64,000 bases of DNA from JBPYCR01 sp051846915 (GCF_051846915.1 NZ_JBPYCR010000015.1:1-64000); one strand, 5' to 3'; shown: positions 45,409 through 54,533, counted from the stretch's first letter. The notes: generated by a model from the letters alone, not told the origin. A program made the numbers and translations.

Positions 45409-45483
45409 CTTTTATTTTTTTGGTCCATCCATATATTTATAAACCGTTTTATCCAGTTCCGATAAATCAAATAAGCACCTTTG

Positions 45484-45515
45484 ACCTTTGTAAGCTAACT
45501 TGCAAAGGTTTTTTG
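45484..45515 (+). terminator. Terminator after csfB
   Basis: ACCTTTG-TAAGCTAACTTG-CAAAGGT followed by TTTTTG. The remainder of the 45409-45747 gap is AT-rich and contains the tmk promoter. Confidence 0.88.
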
Positions 45516-45623
45516 ATTAATAAAGGAAATAGGTGTTTTACCATTTTGGACTACTCGGACGTAGCCAGCTTATAAAAAAACTGTGAAAAAGAAATGGGAA
45601 CAATTAAATGTTTGGCCGAACCA

Positions 45624-45632
45624 TGCTATAAT
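45624..45632 (+). promoter_or_regulatory. Extended -10 promoter before tmk
   Basis: TGCTATAAT is an extended -10 element, about 115 bases before tmk. The -35 is weak. It probably drives the tmk to yabA gene series. Confidence 0.6.
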
Positions 45633-45747
45633 AGAAAGTACATACCTTTATGAAGTTAATTCAACACACTAAACTTTTTAATCTTTATTTAACGTAAAAG
45701 GTCATAAAATACAGTAAATATGATTTTTAATTGAAGGAGAAGAATCA

Positions 45748-46377
45748 GTGGGCAACAATTTTATAACACTTGAAGGTGGCGAAGGAGCCGGTAAAACAAC
45801 CATTCTCCATTTATTAAGCGAAAAACTCCAAGCGCTTGGCTATGACGTTTTAACAACACGAGAGCCCGGCGGGATTGAGATATCCGAGAAAATAAGAAAT
45901 ATTATTTTGGATACATCTCATACAGAGATGGAAAAAAGAACAGAAGCATTGTTATATGCAGCAGCGAGAAGACAGCATTTGGTTGAAAAGGTATTACCCG
46001 CTTTAGAAAATGGTAAAATAGTCTTATGTGATCGATTTATTGACAGTAGCCTTGCATATCAAGGGTATGCACGTGGGATTGGAATGGATGAGGTATATAC
46101 AATTAATCAATTTGCCATTCAACAATGCATGCCCGGATTAACACTGTTCTTCGATATTAAACCAGAAAAAGGGCTGCAACGAATAGCTTCAAATAATAAC
46201 CGAGAAAGAAACCGCTTGGATATGGAAACCCTCTCTTTCCATCAGATGGTTTATGAAGGGTACAGCAAGCTTCGGGAACGATTCCCAGAACGGATTAAAA
46301 CGATTAATGCAGATCAGCAACTTGATAAAGTAGTTGCAGACGCATGGAATAATATTGTTGAATATATTAGTAAGTAA
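45748..46377 (+). CDS. tmk: Thymidylate kinase
   Basis: A 209-residue kinase forming dTDP from dTMP. P-loop EGGEGAGKTT is at residues 7-16, then TREPGG and the DRFIDSSLAYQGYARG motif. The LID-region arginines are around NNRERNRLD. It starts with GTG after AAGGAGA. It leads a compact series with darA, yaaR, holB, ricT and yabA. Confidence 0.97.
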   Translation: MGNNFITLEGGEGAGKTTILHLLSEKLQALGYDVLTTREPGGIEISEKIRNIILDTSHTEMEKRTEALLYAAARRQHLVEKVLPALENGKIVLCDRFIDSSLAYQGYARGIGMDEVYTINQFAIQQCMPGLTLFFDIKPEKGLQRIASNNNRERNRLDMETLSFHQMVYEGYSKLRERFPERIKTINADQQLDKVVADAWNNIVEYISK

Positions 46378-46401
46378 CAAAAAGAAAAGGAGGCAAAAAT
46401 A

Positions 46402-46731
46402 GTGAAGCTTATTATAGCTGTTGTACAGGACAAAGATTCAAATCGTTTGATTAATGCACTAAGCGGAGAGAATTTCCAAACGACAAAACTGGCGACTACT
46501 GGTGGGTTTTTAAAGGAAGGGAACACAACATTGATGATTGGTTGTCAAAACGAGTACGTTGATGAGGCTTTATCCGTTATTAAAGATAATTGTTCTCAGC
46601 GCGAACAGATGGTAGCACCAATATCACCAATGGGAGGAAATGCCGATTCATATATTCCAAAACCCGTAAAAGTAGAAGTCGGTGGAGCAACGGTATTTAT
46701 TCTTCCGATTGAATCGTTTTTCCGCTTTTAA
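46402..46731 (+). CDS. darA: Cyclic di-AMP receptor DarA (PII-like, YaaQ)
   Basis: A 109-residue PII-like trimeric protein binding c-di-AMP. MKLIIAVVQDKDSNRLINAL at the start, TKLATTGGFLKEGNTTLMIG in the middle and VGGATVFILPIESFFRF at the end are near-invariant. Its downstream partner is unknown in B. subtilis. It starts with GTG after AAAGGAGG. Confidence 0.96.
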   Translation: MKLIIAVVQDKDSNRLINALSGENFQTTKLATTGGFLKEGNTTLMIGCQNEYVDEALSVIKDNCSQREQMVAPISPMGGNADSYIPKPVKVEVGGATVFILPIESFFRF

Positions 46732-46765
46732 TAATAGAAATTATGTAAGGAAGGGACTGAACGTC

Positions 46766-47197
46766 ATGAAAATAAGTCAAGAGCTGCGATCACAAATGGA
46801 TACAAAGCAACAACGGTCTGTCACAGATCCTAAACAAGACTTTATGCGTATGGTTCAGTCCCAAACGTATCAATTAAAACAAGAAGAATTGCAAGGCCTC
46901 ATGAAAGATATAACTGTGCAAGGAGAAAAATTAGCTCGTTTTCGATCTTTTCGGGATTTGGCTAAATTTAAGCGTATGATTAAAGATTTTCTGCAAGAAA
47001 CGGTATATAAAGGGCTGCAGTTAGAGCAATCGCACCGTTTCACAATGGATGGCCAGAATAAACTGGCACTTGTAAAAGAAGTAGACGATAAATTAGTAGA
47101 ATTAACGGAAGAAATGATGAATCAAGAAAAGAAGACAGTAGATCTTCTAGGGATTATTGGAGAAATTAAAGGTCTGTTGATTAATATATATACGTAA
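46766..47197 (+). CDS. yaaR: YaaR family protein (DUF327)
   Basis: About 143 residues, DUF327 family, always near tmk-holB in Bacillaceae; unknown function. Highly helical: KFKRMIKDFLQETVYKGLQL and LVKEVDDKLVELTEEMM. I set the start at ATG 46766 (MKISQELRSQM) with AAGGAAGGG upstream; the longer open frame overlaps darA and has no site. Confidence 0.88.
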   Translation: MKISQELRSQMDTKQQRSVTDPKQDFMRMVQSQTYQLKQEELQGLMKDITVQGEKLARFRSFRDLAKFKRMIKDFLQETVYKGLQLEQSHRFTMDGQNKLALVKEVDDKLVELTEEMMNQEKKTVDLLGIIGEIKGLLINIYT

Positions 47198-47234
47198 GAA
47201 AGTTGCAGTTAAGAATGGGAACGGTGACTGAGCT

Positions 47235-48221
47235 ATGAAAACCTGGTCGGACATGATGGTAAGTCAAGAACTGGCAGGAAAAATATTAACAAATAGCATA
47301 AAAAAAGATCGTATATCCCACGCCTACTTGCTTCAGGGGGGACGAGGAACAGGCAAAGAATCCATTGCCTTTCTGCTGGCCAAAACGTTATTCTGTTTGG
47401 ATCGAGAGGGAGTAGAGCCTTGCCAAGTATGTAGAAACTGCAAGCGCATTGCATCCAAAAATCATCCGGATGTTCATTGGATCGAGCCTTCCGAAACAAT
47501 GGCTATAAGAAACGAACAAATAAATGCATTAAAAGCCGAGTTTAAATATTCAGGGTTAGAATCGGTGCAAAAGGTTTATGTAATTAAGGCTGCGGATACG
47601 CTAACATTGCAAGCGGCTAATCGTATTTTGAAGTTTCTGGAAGAACCAAATAAAAAAACAACGGCAATCCTATTGACCGAAAACAGCCAATCAATTATTC
47701 CGACCATTAGATCCCGTTGTCAAGCGATTGATTTACAACCATTAAACCCATCTTTATTTCAACAGCAGCTGATGGATGCCGGAATTACAAAGGACGATGC
47801 TGTTTTTTTTAGTGCATTAACAAATAATCTCGAAGAAGCAATTAGTTGGAATAAAGCTGACTGGTTTGCTCAAGCGAGAAAATTAATGGTACAATGGATA
47901 GAAATATCCTCAACTCGAACTGATGACATATACTTATTTCTTCATCAGCATTGGCTTCCTCATTTTAAGGATAGAGAACAGCTGCAGCAAGGACTTGATT
48001 TATTAATGATCGCTTTTAAGGATCTTTTATATTTTCATATAGAAAAAGAAGAATCAATGGTAGTTTTTACATCTCAAGACGAAGTGCTTCACAAAGCGGT
48101 TCCCATTTTCTCAGAAAAGAGACTGCTTACTGCTTTAACCATTTTATTAAAAGCAAAACAGAAATTAAAACAACGTGTAAATTCCACCTTAGTGATGGAA
48201 CAACTTACACTTCATATATAG
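47235..48221 (+). CDS. holB: DNA polymerase III delta' subunit
   Basis: A 328-residue clamp-loader subunit, a AAA+ paralogue of DnaX. The P-loop-like GGRGTGKES, zinc module CQVCRNCKRIASKNH and IRSRCQAIDL sensor region are present. It begins MKTWSDMMVSQELAGKIL. It completes, with dnaX and dnaN, a set of replisome genes in this window. Confidence 0.94.
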   Translation: MKTWSDMMVSQELAGKILTNSIKKDRISHAYLLQGGRGTGKESIAFLLAKTLFCLDREGVEPCQVCRNCKRIASKNHPDVHWIEPSETMAIRNEQINALKAEFKYSGLESVQKVYVIKAADTLTLQAANRILKFLEEPNKKTTAILLTENSQSIIPTIRSRCQAIDLQPLNPSLFQQQLMDAGITKDDAVFFSALTNNLEEAISWNKADWFAQARKLMVQWIEISSTRTDDIYLFLHQHWLPHFKDREQLQQGLDLLMIAFKDLLYFHIEKEESMVVFTSQDEVLHKAVPIFSEKRLLTALTILLKAKQKLKQRVNSTLVMEQLTLHI

Positions 48222-48234
48222 AGGTGATTATATC

Positions 48235-49062
48235 GTGATTGAAGTAATTGGCGTCCGTTTTAAAAAAGCGGGCAAGATTTATTATTTTGATCCGGCTGAT
48301 CACAATATTTCCTTAAATGATTACGTAATTGTAGAAACGGTACGTGGTGTGGAATTTGGGAAAGTTGTGATTGCAAATAGACAGGTTGATGAGGAAGATG
48401 TTGTTCTTCCTTTAAAGAAAGTAATTCGAATAGCTACAGAACAGGATAAACATGATGTAGCGGAAAATCAGGAAAAAGCAAAGACAGCATTGGAAGTATG
48501 TAAGGAGAAAATTATTAAACATGAACTAGATATGAATCTGGTAGATGTGGAATATACTTTTGATCGGAATAAAGTTATTTTTTATTTTACCGCCGATGGA
48601 CGCGTTGACTTTCGTAATCTTGTGAAAGACTTGGCAGCGATGTTTAAAACGAGAATTGAATTGCGACAAATTGGTGTTCGGGATGAAGCGAAGTTGCTTG
48701 GAGGAATTGGTCCATGTGGTAGAATGCTCTGCTGTTCCACCTTTTTAGGAGATTTCGAACCTGTGTCCATCAAGATGGCCAAAGACCAGAATCTTTCGTT
48801 AAATCCTGCCAAAATTTCAGGGTTATGCGGACGTCTAATGTGTTGCTTAAAGTATGAGAATGACGACTATGAAGCTGCAAAAAGGGAATTGCCGGATTTG
48901 GGAGATTTTATTTATACTTCCTATGGAAAAGGAAAAGTAGTCGGTTTGAATATTCTTCAAAAAATTATTCAAATAGAAATGACGGAAAATGAACGCGTCA
49001 TCGAATATACGTTAGACGAGTTGATAGAGGAAAAAGTTATCTCGACGCAAGCCACAGAGTAA
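48235..49062 (+). CDS. ricT: RicT (YaaT), PSP1 domain protein of the Ric complex
   Basis: A 275-residue protein. With RicA and RicF it forms a [4Fe-4S]-bearing complex that stimulates RNase Y-dependent mRNA processing and aids biofilm, competence and sporulation in B. subtilis. The PSP1 C-terminal domain carries the Cys sets CGRMLCCSTFL and CGRLMCCLKYE. It starts with GTG after GAGGTGATT. It is followed 14 bases on by yabA. Confidence 0.95.
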   Translation: MIEVIGVRFKKAGKIYYFDPADHNISLNDYVIVETVRGVEFGKVVIANRQVDEEDVVLPLKKVIRIATEQDKHDVAENQEKAKTALEVCKEKIIKHELDMNLVDVEYTFDRNKVIFYFTADGRVDFRNLVKDLAAMFKTRIELRQIGVRDEAKLLGGIGPCGRMLCCSTFLGDFEPVSIKMAKDQNLSLNPAKISGLCGRLMCCLKYENDDYEAAKRELPDLGDFIYTSYGKGKVVGLNILQKIIQIEMTENERVIEYTLDELIEEKVISTQATE

Positions 49063-49076
49063 TGAGGTGAGTTAGA

Positions 49077-49433
49077 GTGAGCAAGAGGGAAATATTTGAT
49101 CAAGTATCGGACATGGAAACCCAAATAGGTGAATTATACGAGCAATTGGGGGACCTAAAAGGAAAATTAAGCGATTTGCTCGAAGAAAATCACCGCCTAT
49201 CCATGGAAAACATTCATTTGCGCAATCATCTAAAAAGCGATGAGGCCAATGGTAATGTAGGTGCAGAACAAGACGAGGATGCTCAAGTTAATATACCGGG
49301 AGAAGGATATGATAATTTAGCCCGTCTTTATGAAGAAGGCTTTCACATTTGCAATATGCAATTTGGCAGCCCGCGTAGAGATGCTGATTGCTTATTCTGT
49401 CTTGAGTTTTTCAATATTAGTAAAACAAAATAA
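49077..49433 (+). CDS. yabA: Replication initiation control protein YabA
   Basis: A 118-residue negative regulator of DnaA that also binds DnaN. An N-terminal leucine-zipper coiled coil (about 1-60; MSKREIFDQVSDMETQIGEL) and a C-terminal zinc module (HICNMQFGSPRRDADCLFC) are visible. It starts with GTG after GAGGTGAG. All its partners (dnaA, dnaN, parA) are in this window. Confidence 0.96.
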   Translation: MSKREIFDQVSDMETQIGELYEQLGDLKGKLSDLLEENHRLSMENIHLRNHLKSDEANGNVGAEQDEDAQVNIPGEGYDNLARLYEEGFHICNMQFGSPRRDADCLFCLEFFNISKTK

Positions 49434-49453
49434 TGGAAAGCTGTGACTGACTG

Positions 49454-49493
49454 TCTCCATGTATGATCATACGTATATGGAGCCATTTTTTTG
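49454..49493 (+). terminator. Terminator after yabA
   Basis: CTCCAT (49455) pairs with ATGGAG (49477), with extra inner pairing, followed after CC by ATTTTTTT. Confidence 0.8.
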
Positions 49494-49564
49494 ATTACAT
49501 TAACGGAATAAAATCAATAAGGTCCCCGAGCGCTACATCGGGGAATCGGAGTTGAATGAAATAA

Positions 49565-50344
49565 ATGAAGGGTAACGAAAACAGTGAAAAAGGATTTAAA
49601 ACGCAAATAAAGTTGCTGGATGATGAACGAGTGGATTATTTAGTCGCCGATGAATCAATGAAAATTATTCAGAGTGACTCGGTTTTTTCTTTTTCGCTTG
49701 ATGCCGTTTTACTTGCGCACTTTGCTAATATACCAATTAAAAAAGGGAAGATATTGGATTTATGTAGTGGGAATGGCGCTGTTCCTCTTTTTTTATCACG
49801 CAGGACAAATGCACACATAACCGGTGTCGAAATTCAAGAGCGGTTAAATGATATGGCAAAACGCAGTGTGCGGTTAAATAAATTAGCGGAACAGATTACC
49901 TTCGTACATGGCGATTTAAAGGAAATGAAGCCGGTATTGGGGCACAGCTCGTTTGATGTTATTACCTGTAACCCACCATATTTTCGTTCCCCGGCTAAAA
50001 CCGAGCATAATCGGAATGAATATTTTACGATCGCCAGGCATGAAGTATTGTGTACATTGGAAGATGTAGTAAAAGCATGCAAGCTGCACGTAAAGCCAGG
50101 CGGGAAAGTTTCGATCGTTCATCGGCCGGGAAGATTGGTTGATATGATCACGTTATTTAGAAAATACAACTTAGAACCTAAGCGGTTGCGGTTCGTTTAC
50201 CCAAAGGAAGGTCGTGAAGCAAACACCATGCTAATCGAAGCTGTACGGGACGGCAAAACAGACTTGAAATTGCTGCCACCGCTAATAATTTATAATGAAA
50301 ATGACTCATATACAAAAGAGGCTGGGGACATAATATATGGTTAA
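49565..50344 (+). CDS. trmN6: tRNA1(Val) (adenine37-N6)-methyltransferase TrmN6
   Basis: A 259-residue class I methyltransferase (YabB). Motif I is ILDLCSGNGAVPLFL; motif IV is NPPYF (CNPPYFRSP), typical of N6-adenine methylases. The family start DDERVDYLVADESMKIIQS is preceded by about 20 extra residues; no better internal ATG exists, so ATG 49565 is kept although its site is weak. Its 3' end overlaps yazA by 8 bases. Confidence 0.9.
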   Translation: MKGNENSEKGFKTQIKLLDDERVDYLVADESMKIIQSDSVFSFSLDAVLLAHFANIPIKKGKILDLCSGNGAVPLFLSRRTNAHITGVEIQERLNDMAKRSVRLNKLAEQITFVHGDLKEMKPVLGHSSFDVITCNPPYFRSPAKTEHNRNEYFTIARHEVLCTLEDVVKACKLHVKPGGKVSIVHRPGRLVDMITLFRKYNLEPKRLRFVYPKEGREANTMLIEAVRDGKTDLKLLPPLIIYNENDSYTKEAGDIIYG

Positions 50345-50630
50345 TCAAGAACATATTGTTTACATATTGAAGTGTAAAGATCATTCATTATACACGGGTT
50401 ATACAAATGATCTCGAAAAAAGACTCGAAATGCACGAACATGGAAAAGGGGCGAAGTACACGCGAGGGCGTGGGCCATTCCAAGTTGTTTATGTAGAAAA
50501 ATTTCCAACAAAAGAAGCCGCTATGCAAAAGGAGTATCAGATCAAACGTCTTTCCCGAAATGAAAAGCTACACCTGATTCGAAATATGTTGAAAGATGTG
50601 ATTCACCGTGCAGATTCAGAAGAGCTTTGA
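50337..50630 (+). CDS. yazA: GIY-YIG domain protein YazA (UPF0213)
   Basis: A 97-residue single-domain GIY-YIG nuclease-fold protein, YhbQ/YazA family. The motif appears as YILKCKDHSLYTGYTNDLEKR, then R and E residues in KYTRGRGP and EAAMQKEYQIKRL. It overlaps trmN6 by 8 and rsmI by 23 bases, so translation is coupled. Its biological substrate is not established. Confidence 0.92.
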   Translation: MVNQEHIVYILKCKDHSLYTGYTNDLEKRLEMHEHGKGAKYTRGRGPFQVVYVEKFPTKEAAMQKEYQIKRLSRNEKLHLIRNMLKDVIHRADSEEL

Positions 50631-51483
50631 TCAACAAAATAGTACAGGGACGATCTATGTCGTGCCAACACCTATCGGGAACCTGGAGGATATTACGTAC
50701 CGGGCTTTAACTGTGTTAAAAACGGTACAATGGATTGCTGCAGAGGATACTAGAAACACAAAAAATTTACTGCGGCATTTTGATATTCATACACCGCTCG
50801 TAAGTTATCATGAGCATAGTAAAGCATCTCGTGAACACGATTTACTTGATCGCTTGGCGAACGGTGAGTCCATAGCATTAGTCAGTGATGCAGGAATGCC
50901 AACTATAAGCGATCCGGGCAATGAGCTCATTCAAGCAGCGATCAGCGAGCGGATACCGGTTATTTCCTTACCCGGAGCAAATGCAGCACTGTGTGCTTTG
51001 GTAGCATCAGGCCTTTCAACAACAGAATTTCTTTTTCATGGATTTTTGCCACGGAAAAAGAAAGAAAAAATAGCTGCGTTGGAAAATTTACAAACAATGA
51101 AAGCAACGTTGCTTTTTTATGAATCGCCGTACCGTTTGACGGATACGTTGGGACAGTTACAAGCGGTATTTGGCAACAGACAAGCTGTCATTGGCCGTGA
51201 ACTGACAAAAAGGTTTGAAGAATATGTACGCGGAACGATGGACGAGCTACTTTCCTGGTCCCGGGAAACGGAATTAAAAGGTGAATTTTGCATTGTTGTA
51301 GAAGGGTCTAATCAAGATCAATCAAATGAGGACAGTCTGTGGTGGAGTCACTTATCGGTACAAGATCATGTATACTATTATATGGAAAATAATAAATTAA
51401 CAAGTAAGGACGCAATTAAGCAAGTTGCCACAGATCGAAAAATGGCCAAACGTAATGTATATCAACAGTTTCATATGGCTTAA
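50608..51483 (+). CDS. rsmI: 16S rRNA (cytidine1402-2'-O)-methyltransferase RsmI
   Basis: A 291-residue tetrapyrrole-methylase-fold enzyme acting in the ribosomal P site. IYVVPTPIGNLEDITYRAL at about 17-35, AAEDTRNTKNLL, LVSDAGMPTISDPG and GANAALCALVASGL are the family blocks. The frame opens with MQIQKSFDQQNS. It ends the conserved yabA-yabB-yazA-yabC series. In B. subtilis abrB is next; here about 10 kb intervenes. Confidence 0.96.
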   Translation: MQIQKSFDQQNSTGTIYVVPTPIGNLEDITYRALTVLKTVQWIAAEDTRNTKNLLRHFDIHTPLVSYHEHSKASREHDLLDRLANGESIALVSDAGMPTISDPGNELIQAAISERIPVISLPGANAALCALVASGLSTTEFLFHGFLPRKKKEKIAALENLQTMKATLLFYESPYRLTDTLGQLQAVFGNRQAVIGRELTKRFEEYVRGTMDELLSWSRETELKGEFCIVVEGSNQDQSNEDSLWWSHLSVQDHVYYYMENNKLTSKDAIKQVATDRKMAKRNVYQQFHMA

Positions 51484-51507
51484 AGAAATGCTGTCTTTAA
51501 GCCTTTT

Positions 51508-51598
51508 TTAGCAGATAAGAAAGTATATAACTTTATTACTGCATAAGTGCAACTAAGGCTTTCGCCATAAAGGGTTGGCGATAAGCCAAGTTTTCTAA
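51508..51598 (-). repeat. Type B structured repeat, 91 bp, copy 2 (inverted)
   Basis: Identical to the reverse complement of 127-217 over all 91 bases. It lies just past rsmI and marks the left edge of the accessory block between rsmI and abrB. Confidence 0.9.
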
Positions 51599-51630
51599 TA
51601 ATTTATTCTTCAATCATGTCTGCATATTGT

Positions 51631-52605
51631 TTAATCTATCTTTAAATCGATGGCTATTTTCCCAAATTGCTTACCGTCTTCTAGATATGTCAGTGCTTCT
51701 TTAGCCTCGTTCAAAGTAAATGTTCGATCGACGACAGGATGTAATTGAGAGTCTTTCATAAACGCAAGCATCTCGTGAAGTTCTTCTTGGCTACCCATAG
51801 TGGACCCCAACAGTTGGTACTGACCGTAGAAAAATTCTCGTAAATTCAGTTCGGACACATCATCAGTCGATGAACCAAAAATAACCATTTTGCCACCCTT
51901 TTTTAGCACCTTTAGTGAACGATTGAATGTGGCCTGTCCGACACTGTCGATAACCAAATCTATAGTTTCATTTTTCAACGCCTCAACCCAATCACTTGCT
52001 GTATCTAGTACAACATCTGCACCAATTTGTTTGGCTGCCTGACGTTTTTCTGGACTGCGTGATGTCACAATGACCCGTGCACCTTGCTTTTTCGCAAAAG
52101 GAATAAGGTAGGTTGCGACTCCACTTCCTGCACCAGGAATAAATACCGTTTCTCCTTTTTTCAGTTGCCCTTTTGTAAACATTGCCCGATATCCTGTTAA
52201 AGCAGAGAGCGTCAAGACACCAGCCTCTTCCCATGTGAGGTATGCGGGCTTACGTTCAAGTTGTTCGACATTAATGACAACCTTTTCCGCAATGGTCCCG
52301 TCAAAAAGGCCATAATCATCCGGCTGTGCGGCAGCATTGTTGTACCAACCAAGGCTCGGGTTTATCATTACTTCATCACCGGTTTGGAACCGATTTACAC
52401 CTTCGCCAACACTTTCAACCACTCCCGCGCCATCCGAACCAATGGCAAGCGTTTCGGCACCTGTTCCTCGTTGGTTGTGTGCAAACAAATCTCGGTGGTT
52501 TAATCCAGCAACTCGCATGCGAATAACAACCTCGCCAGCTCCGGCTTGCGGTTCGCCAACATCTTTAACTAAAAACTCTCCACGCTCATATACAAAAGCT
52601 TTCAT
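51631..52605 (-). CDS. Zinc-independent MDR family oxidoreductase
   Basis: A 324-residue medium-chain dehydrogenase/reductase of the quinone oxidoreductase type. The GroES-like N-domain has AGLNHRDLFAHNQRG and GSDGAGVVESVG. The NADPH-binding fold is GAGSGVATYLIPFAKKQGA. The Cys/His/Glu zinc ligands of alcohol dehydrogenases are missing. The substrate cannot be read from the sequence. AAAGGATG is 5-6 bases before ATG. It is oriented against replication. Confidence 0.9.
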   Translation of the reverse strand: MKAFVYERGEFLVKDVGEPQAGAGEVVIRMRVAGLNHRDLFAHNQRGTGAETLAIGSDGAGVVESVGEGVNRFQTGDEVMINPSLGWYNNAAAQPDDYGLFDGTIAEKVVINVEQLERKPAYLTWEEAGVLTLSALTGYRAMFTKGQLKKGETVFIPGAGSGVATYLIPFAKKQGARVIVTSRSPEKRQAAKQIGADVVLDTASDWVEALKNETIDLVIDSVGQATFNRSLKVLKKGGKMVIFGSSTDDVSELNLREFFYGQYQLLGSTMGSQEELHEMLAFMKDSQLHPVVDRTFTLNEAKEALTYLEDGKQFGKIAIDLKID

Positions 52606-52861
52606 TTAAGACATCCTTTCAGATATATTTATTTTTCCTTGATGAAATACCAAAATAACTGTTTCGTGAATGGATATATTTGGCCATAGTAAAAATAAAA
52701 AACAAGTAATAAACTCGACCAAAAGCAAGATATCCTCTATTCTGCTAAAGATAAAACTATGAAAATAACGAGTGTTATAATTGCAGTAAAGAAAGAAGCT
52801 CTTATCTTAGTCGCTTTGCATACTCTTTCCTTGTGCAGCTAGTGCCCCCTATTGGGGATAG

Positions 52862-53110
52862 TTATTTGTTATTACCTTTAATAAATAACCTAGGAGCAAA
52901 ATAAGCTATTGTTGCTGCAAGAAAGGCTAAAATTACGGTTGAAAGAGAAGAACTTCTTTTAATAACAACACTGGTAGGTAAGCTTTCACTCTTACTCCAA
53001 GCACTTGTCATATCTGGAGTATAAAAAAGTGTCATAAAATACCCGGATAGAACTTGAAATAATACAAACAAAGTTAAAAAACTAATAGAAAATATAATAT
53101 ATCTTTTAAT
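52862..53110 (-). CDS. Small two-helix membrane protein, possible ATT start
   Basis: The frame gives a protein of about 82 residues with hydrophobic segments near both ends (IIFSISFLTLFVLFQVLSG and LSTVILAFLAATIAYFAP). The hydrophobic N-terminus begins at ATT-AAA-AGA, 8 bases after AAAGGGG, where ATG-AAA-AGA would be expected. The first usable standard start, TTG at 53071, would cut the first helix in half. Either translation begins at ATT, or the ATG has been lost. No family is recognised. About 255 bases downstream hold no convincing gene. Confidence 0.5.
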   Translation of the reverse strand: MKRYIIFSISFLTLFVLFQVLSGYFMTLFYTPDMTSAWSKSESLPTSVVIKRSSSLSTVILAFLAATIAYFAPRLFIKGNNK

Positions 53111-53261
53111 GAAATCGTCCCCTTTATAATCTCAATTTCGCCCAAATTGCCGTTGATTGAAATCGCTTTATAGATTTGCTTTGAGATTCGCTCTTTATTC
53201 AATGTTAAATCATTCAATATTACTTAACAATAAAAATTACTCTATTTTTGATTTAGTGTCT

Positions 53262-54305
53262 TTATGATTTCATCGAAAGAGCAAGTTGCATCACTAATCT
53301 TACGGGAAGTGCAGGATTTGCCATTTGATTGACATCTCCAACAAAAAACAAATCTTTTAAAGGGTAATAAAATGCAAATGAACCTGATGAACCGGAATGT
53401 CCAACCAATTCCCCTCTCCCCATAAAAAATGTCCCAATCCCATTTAGTGGAATTCTCATATATCCAGCACCGTAATGAATCGGAAACATGGAAGCTTGCA
53501 ACTTGTTCATTACATTTTGTTCATGAAAAACAGCTTTATTAAATAACGTTCCACTAAAGAAAGCTTTGATAAATATCATTAATTCACGAGCAGTAGAAAT
53601 ACCACCTCCACTGGCACGAGAGCTTCTTACGTATTTTGGGCGGTAAAAGGAACTGTCTTTATAATAAACTTTAGGAACAAAATCATGGTCACTCTTAGGA
53701 AGGTAAGTATTTGTTAGCTTTAGAGGGTCGAATATTAATTGCTTATATACATCATCTAATGTTGAATTAGCAACTGTTTCAACTATTCTTCCGAGCATAT
53801 CAAAGTTTATATCAGCGTAATGAGCTCTTTTTCCTCTGTCAGGTGCAAAATGCGGTTTTAAACCTTTGGTCATCGTTATCATTTCATCAAAATCATATTC
53901 CATGTCCTGATGGATTGCACGTTTTTTTGCATTATTACTACCTTCTTCAAAGATATCCGGCAATCCGCTTGTTTGACGTAATAAATGTGAAAGTGTAAGC
54001 TTTGTGGAATGATCTTGGTTCTTGTAAATATGTAGGTTACCCAATGTTTCTTCTTTAAAGTATTTTGTTACTTCATCGTCAAGTGACAGCTTACCCCGCT
54101 CTTTCAAAATAAAAATACAGGTAGAGGTAAACAGCTTTGTGATGCTTGCCATAAGGATTGGGGAATCAACATCCTTCCCCCCGTACCCCTTGCTGTATGA
54201 AAAATCTCCTTCCATGTTTTCTACAAGTAGAACGGCTTCATGTATTTGGCTTTTATTTGTAGTTCGTTCGAATACTTTATCAATTTTTTGCGTTTTAACT
54301 CCCAT
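53262..54305 (-). CDS. Serine hydrolase, class C beta-lactamase-like
   Basis: About 347 residues, beta-lactamase/D-peptidase fold. The nucleophile motif SxxK is MASITKLF at about residue 62. The second motif is YAD (KRAHYADINFDMLG) rather than the usual YxN. The third is HSG (LVGHSGSSGSF). No signal peptide is visible, so it is probably a cytoplasmic esterase or peptidase rather than a resistance enzyme. ATG 54305 is preferred: GAGGGTGG lies 5 bases upstream and includes the earlier ATG. Confidence 0.85.
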   Translation of the reverse strand: MGVKTQKIDKVFERTTNKSQIHEAVLLVENMEGDFSYSKGYGGKDVDSPILMASITKLFTSTCIFILKERGKLSLDDEVTKYFKEETLGNLHIYKNQDHSTKLTLSHLLRQTSGLPDIFEEGSNNAKKRAIHQDMEYDFDEMITMTKGLKPHFAPDRGKRAHYADINFDMLGRIVETVANSTLDDVYKQLIFDPLKLTNTYLPKSDHDFVPKVYYKDSSFYRPKYVRSSRASGGGISTARELMIFIKAFFSGTLFNKAVFHEQNVMNKLQASMFPIHYGAGYMRIPLNGIGTFFMGRGELVGHSGSSGSFAFYYPLKDLFFVGDVNQMANPALPVRLVMQLALSMKS

Positions 54306-54503
54306 ATAAACCACCCTCATAATATTTTACTTTTAACAATTAGAGCCTAAAAAATAACGCGTATATTTAACATACACTCTTTAATAATCTGGATATCAGT
54401 CGTTCAAATAGAGGATATATAACAGTCTATTTTGCATGTGAATTTTTTAAAGACTTGATTTCCGGAACTATACAAAATATTAAACTGAAACCATTGTTAC
54501 ACG

Positions 54504-54533
54504 CCCTTTTATAAAGTAAATTTTATAAAAGGG
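54504..54533. repeat. Perfect AT-rich palindrome before the riboswitch unit
   Basis: CCCTTTTATAAA (54504-54515) and TTTATAAAAGGG (54522-54533) are 12-bp perfect arms around a 6-base loop. It is not followed by a T-run, so an operator is as likely as a structural role. It lies about 60 bases upstream of the riboswitch promoter. Confidence 0.6.

Noticed and set aside
53262..54305. Beta-lactamase resistance gene
   Set aside because: The SxxK and HSG motifs place it in the class C-like serine hydrolases, but there is no signal peptide and the YxN motif is YAD. An intracellular esterase or peptidase is more likely.
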